Position numbers and translations under genes: made by a program
The notes under the pieces: model-generated
Seen by the model: the letters and a program-made list of their open reading frames with translations, nothing else
What the model was told of the DNA's origin: nothing
Databases searched by the model: none
NCBI GenBank assembly: GCA_030619585.1
Contig: JAUXBD010000023.1
Location: 1-9,222 of the forward strand
Direction: 5' to 3'
Length of the DNA: 9,222 nt
DNA from: Desulfobacteraceae bacterium
GTDB taxonomy: Bacteria > Desulfobacterota > Desulfobacteria > Desulfobacterales > SURF-7
Shown here: piece by piece, positions 6,552 to 9,222 of the stretch
Layout: each line of letters begins with the position of its first letter
How positions within the stretch are numbered: position 1 is the stretch's first letter

Positions 6552-7244
6552 CTATTTGCTTTTTATGTATGCTTCAAAAGCATCGGTGTTTGGCTGGGAG
6601 TTAAATGCAGCGCCCGCAAAAAAGCCGAACACATTTCTTATAACCATCATCTCTCTTATGCTGGTCTTTTTTTCATCCTCCAGCTTAAATGAAATAATTA
6701 CCCTGTCACCAATCCTGACTTGTCTCTGCTTATTTAGTTTGATCTGCATGCCTGCAATAGACAGGTTTGTGATGGTTAACCCCCCTCTTTCTTTGGTTGC
6801 GTTGTGATAGTATGAGCCGGACAGGTTTGTCTGTTTTCTATCGTGCTTTCTTTTTTCATCTACCGCAAAGCTGTCTTGACCCTGGTCCAGCAACTCTTCC
6901 ATACACTCACGTACAATATCTTCACTTATAACCTTCTTTTCTTTTGCTATAGCCTTAAGCATTGCACAAAGGCATAGTGTGTTCACCAGTTGAACGTCGC
7001 CGCCGGTATACGAAAAGACTTTACGAATGGCAGATGCATAGAAAATCTGTTCTGCTGCGCCGGCCTTTCTGAGGCAGCTTCTTATGTGTGCGCCTGTCTC
7101 TTTTTCATCAAGCACGGTTACATCGTCTTTATTTTCGTCCGGGTTTTCATCTGGCGATGTTGTGTCATCGGGTGTTTCCGCCATATCGCCGGCAAATGGT
7201 ATTTGCGTTAAATTAAAGTGACCAAGGAGCTTTTCTTTTTCCAT
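6552..7244 (-). CDS. PilZ-domain protein with N-terminal AAA+ lid-like segment
   Basis: The C-terminal part (about 130-228) is a PilZ domain, the cyclic-di-GMP receptor fold. It has both signature parts: RKHDR (132-136, RxxxR) and NLSIAG (160-165, D/NxSxxG), so c-di-GMP binding is plausible. Residues about 44-118 (LDEKETGAHIRSCLRKAG, then FSYTGGDVQLVNTLCLCAML and IVRECMEEL) resemble the helical lid after the ATPase core in ExeA/GspA-type AAA proteins. The ATPase core itself, with Walker A and B, is absent: residues 22-43 are an acidic linker instead. No signal peptide or membrane segment is seen, so it is probably cytoplasmic. An AGGTG ribosome-binding site (7253-7249) lies 4 bases before the ATG, and thrC ends 12 bases upstream, so it belongs to the serS-thrC transcript. 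Its output partner is unknown. Confidence 0.8.
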   Translation of the reverse strand: MEKEKLLGHFNLTQIPFAGDMAETPDDTTSPDENPDENKDDVTVLDEKETGAHIRSCLRKAGAAEQIFYASAIRKVFSYTGGDVQLVNTLCLCAMLKAIAKEKKVISEDIVRECMEELLDQGQDSFAVDEKRKHDRKQTNLSGSYYHNATKERGGLTITNLSIAGMQIKLNKQRQVRIGDRVIISFKLEDEKKTSIREMMVIRNVFGFFAGAAFNSQPNTDAFEAYIKSK

Positions 7245-7256
7245 TTTTCACCTCAT

Positions 7257-8753
7257 CTAATTTAACTTCAATATTGTTGCGATCTCTTTTGAAACACAAT
7301 TAATAAAATGTTTGAAATCCTCTTTTTCCAATGGTTTTCCTGTGGCCGGGACCTTTTTAATCTCTTTTGGGTGTATATAAACAGGAGAATTTACAAGATC
7401 CGGGTCAGGGACAATTTCATATTCATCGGGAAAACTGTTTTCAAAGTACATATCCTGGAAGCCTGAAAATTTCAGTGCATGGGCGGTTGAGTCAAGGACG
7501 GCAAAATCACCCCTTTCAATAATACCGCTGCTTTTGGCTTTTACCAGTCCGGCGAGAGTTTCACCGCCATGGGTGCATGCTATATGTCCGTTCCTGTTTG
7601 CCAGAAGTCCCCAGTCCATAATATTTTGCTCGGTAACCTCTGCAAAGAAAATTTTCTTGCAGCCCGCTTTTTTATTGTAGAGATCCACAAGATGAATTAC
7701 TCTGGGCATGGATACCGGGTTGCCGATCATGGCTGCTTGCGCCACACTTGGCTTTACCGTGACCGGAACAAATCTGCGTTTTTGAGGGTCAGGTTCCAGA
7801 TAATAGCGGTAAACAGGGTTTGCATGGTTTGACTGTACCCCGATAATTTTCGGAAGATTTTCTATTATGCCGGTTTCAAAAAATTTCAGAAATCCGCTTA
7901 TCACAGCAGTAATGTTACCTGCATTACCTATGGGCACAACCACCACCAGATTGCTCGTGTCATATTCAAGGTCCTGGGAGATCTCAAACGAATAGGATTC
8001 CTGCCCGAGAATTCGCCAGGCGTTTTTGGAGTTTAAAAGAGCAACATCGTATTGGTCTGAAAGCGCTTCAACAATCTTCATGCAGTCGTCAAACACACCG
8101 GGAATTTCAAAGACCATAGCGCCGCTGCCAAGGGGCTGTGAAAGCTGTTGCGGAGTCACCTTTTTATGGGGGAGAAGAACTGCTGATTTGACAAGGGGGT
8201 TTAAGTAAGATGCGTACAGAGCCGCCGCCGCAGATGTGTCTCCTGTTGAAGCGCAAATTGCAAGCACATCAGACACATGATTGTTCTGTAAAAGAAAATT
8301 TATGTAGCTAAGGGCGCTGGCCATACCACGGTCCTTAAATGAAGCACTTGGATTCTGGCCGTCGTTTTTAAAATAAAATTTTACCCCTGCTTTTCCCTGG
8401 AGATAGGAGTTTGCCTCCACAATAGGTGTGTGCCCTTCACCAAGGTATATAATAGAATCAAGGGGCAAAACCGGTCCGATAAATTCATGGAACCGATAGA
8501 TTCCTTTCATGGCTGGAGCGGTGAGCATCTTACGATAGTCGAAAATTTTTTGCCAGGTTTTCCCGGAAATGTTTTTTAACCTGTTAAAATCATGGTCATA
8601 TATGAGAAGAACCTCCCCGCAGTCTGGGCAGGTATAAACAAGCTTTTTAATACTTATTTCAAGCCCGCAACCAAGGCACCGGTAGACAAGCTCTCCTTGT
8701 GGGCAGGGGATAATATGTTTTCGAATCTCTTCCGGGAAGTCGTTAATTTTCAT
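7257..8753 (-). CDS. thrC: Threonine synthase
   Basis: This PLP enzyme converts O-phospho-L-homoserine to L-threonine and phosphate, the last step of threonine synthesis, in the cytoplasm. The 498 residues start with a zinc-ribbon-like segment (CLGCG 26-30 and CPDCG 42-46), followed by the fold-type II PLP core. PSASFKDRGM (135-144) contains the PLP Schiff-base lysine, K140. CASTGDTSAA (168-177) and PIGNAGN (274-280) are substrate and phosphate-binding loops. THGGETLAG (394-402) and DSTAHALKFSG (421-431) follow, with a C-terminal tail of about 65 residues. These mark a threonine synthase of the longer zinc-ribbon type rather than cysteate synthase or threonine dehydratase, though cysteate synthase is a relative. 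The ATG overlaps the serS stop as ATGA, and a weak AGGA lies about 12 bases upstream, so translational coupling to serS is likely. No truncation or odd residues were seen. Confidence 0.93.
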   Translation of the reverse strand: MKINDFPEEIRKHIIPCPQGELVYRCLGCGLEISIKKLVYTCPDCGEVLLIYDHDFNRLKNISGKTWQKIFDYRKMLTAPAMKGIYRFHEFIGPVLPLDSIIYLGEGHTPIVEANSYLQGKAGVKFYFKNDGQNPSASFKDRGMASALSYINFLLQNNHVSDVLAICASTGDTSAAAALYASYLNPLVKSAVLLPHKKVTPQQLSQPLGSGAMVFEIPGVFDDCMKIVEALSDQYDVALLNSKNAWRILGQESYSFEISQDLEYDTSNLVVVVPIGNAGNITAVISGFLKFFETGIIENLPKIIGVQSNHANPVYRYYLEPDPQKRRFVPVTVKPSVAQAAMIGNPVSMPRVIHLVDLYNKKAGCKKIFFAEVTEQNIMDWGLLANRNGHIACTHGGETLAGLVKAKSSGIIERGDFAVLDSTAHALKFSGFQDMYFENSFPDEYEIVPDPDLVNSPVYIHPKEIKKVPATGKPLEKEDFKHFINCVSKEIATILKLN

Positions 8754-9222
8754 AGTGCTATTGTTTCCTGGTTTCCCATGTATGGTTGTAATACTTTAGG
8801 TATCATAATAGAACCGTCGGACTGCTGAAAGTTTTCCAGTATAGCTGCAACCGTGCGTCCTGCGGCAAGTCCTGATCCGTTTAAAGTATGGACTATTTTT
8901 GTTCCTTTTTCGCCTTTCCGCTTGAATCTTATGTTGGCACGTCTCGCCTGAAAATCTTCAAAGTTGCTGCAAGACGATATCTCTCTGTATACACCCTGGG
9001 CCGGCATCCACACTTCAATATCATAGGTTTTTGATGCTGAAAATCCAAGATCTCCGGTACTTAGGGTAACAACCCGGTAGTGGAGGTTAAGTTGCCTTAG
9101 TATTTCTTCCGCATCATTTAAAAGTTTTTCAAGCTCATCATAAGAGCTTTCAGGGGTGCACAACTTAACAAGCTCCACCTTGTTGAACTGATGTTGCCTT
9201 ATTAATCCCCTTGTGTCCTTCC
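8750..9222 (-). CDS. serS: Seryl-tRNA synthetase, C-terminal part (runs off the right edge)
   Basis: The enzyme charges tRNA-Ser (and tRNA-Sec) with serine in the cytoplasm. The window holds the last 156 codons, about 37 percent of a usual 425-residue protein; the N-terminal coiled-coil arm lies outside. From the edge it reads KDTRGLIRQHQFNKVELVK (9220-9164), the class II motif 2 region. It continues with STGDLGFSASKTYDIEVWMP, YREISSCSNFEDFQARR and the motif 3 string LNGSGLAAGRTVAAILENFQ, and ends near PKVLQPYMGNQ. A GTG at 9178 is an internal valine, not the start, because conserved sequence continues upstream to the edge. The stop overlaps the thrC start by four bases. Confidence 0.96.
   Translation of the reverse strand, partial: KDTRGLIRQHQFNKVELVKLCTPESSYDELEKLLNDAEEILRQLNLHYRVVTLSTGDLGFSASKTYDIEVWMPAQGVYREISSCSNFEDFQARRANIRFKRKGEKGTKIVHTLNGSGLAAGRTVAAILENFQQSDGSIMIPKVLQPYMGNQETIAL

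Noticed and set aside
1..9222. CRISPR arrays, tRNA/rRNA genes, insertion sequences, toxin-antitoxin or defence genes
   Set aside because: Reading both strands showed no regularly spaced repeats, no cloverleaf or rRNA signatures, no transposase motifs and no recognisable defence domains.

Overview
The window looks like part of a Gram-negative anaerobe's chromosome, most likely Desulfobacterota (Desulfobacterales type). This is an inference from gene content: a lipid A/KDO-pathway sugar isomerase, a plant-type 6-phosphofructokinase, an outer-membrane TPR/periplasmic-binding lipoprotein, a serS-thrC-PilZ gene string and a TRAP transporter relic. The DNA is AT-rich, especially between genes. No database search was possible; identities rest on recognised motifs and remembered family alignments.

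Layout. At the far left, only the first 17 codons of a leftward gene are present (1-51), with a well-formed sigma70-type promoter (136-164). An AT-rich non-coding region follows (52-456) with several small inverted and direct repeats. Two rightward genes come next: kdsD (457-1521, arabinose-5-phosphate isomerase) and a plant-type phosphofructokinase (1589-2908). They converge on a leftward gene for an LpoA-like lipoprotein (3018-4994). The intergenic gap (2909-3017) holds an AT-rich 10-bp inverted repeat.

From the right edge, another leftward string runs serS (C-terminal part, 8750-9222), thrC (7257-8753, 4-base ATGA overlap with serS), a PilZ-domain protein with an orphan AAA+ lid-like segment (6552-7244, 12 bases after thrC), then a decayed TRAP transporter (5112-6523). 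In that relic the front of dctP is joined directly to the middle of dctM. The rest of dctP, any dctQ, and the front of dctM are gone, and the remnant carries at least two further frameshifts.

How the genes work together. kdsD feeds KDO synthesis for lipopolysaccharide, and the LpoA-like lipoprotein probably supports peptidoglycan synthesis from the outer membrane, so both serve the envelope. The phosphofructokinase is central carbon metabolism. serS and thrC are housekeeping genes apparently co-transcribed with a probable c-di-GMP-responsive protein. I found no phage, CRISPR, insertion sequence, RNA gene or defence system. The most interesting points are the PilZ/AAA-lid fusion and the structure of the TRAP pseudogene; I do not see a convincing novel multi-gene system.
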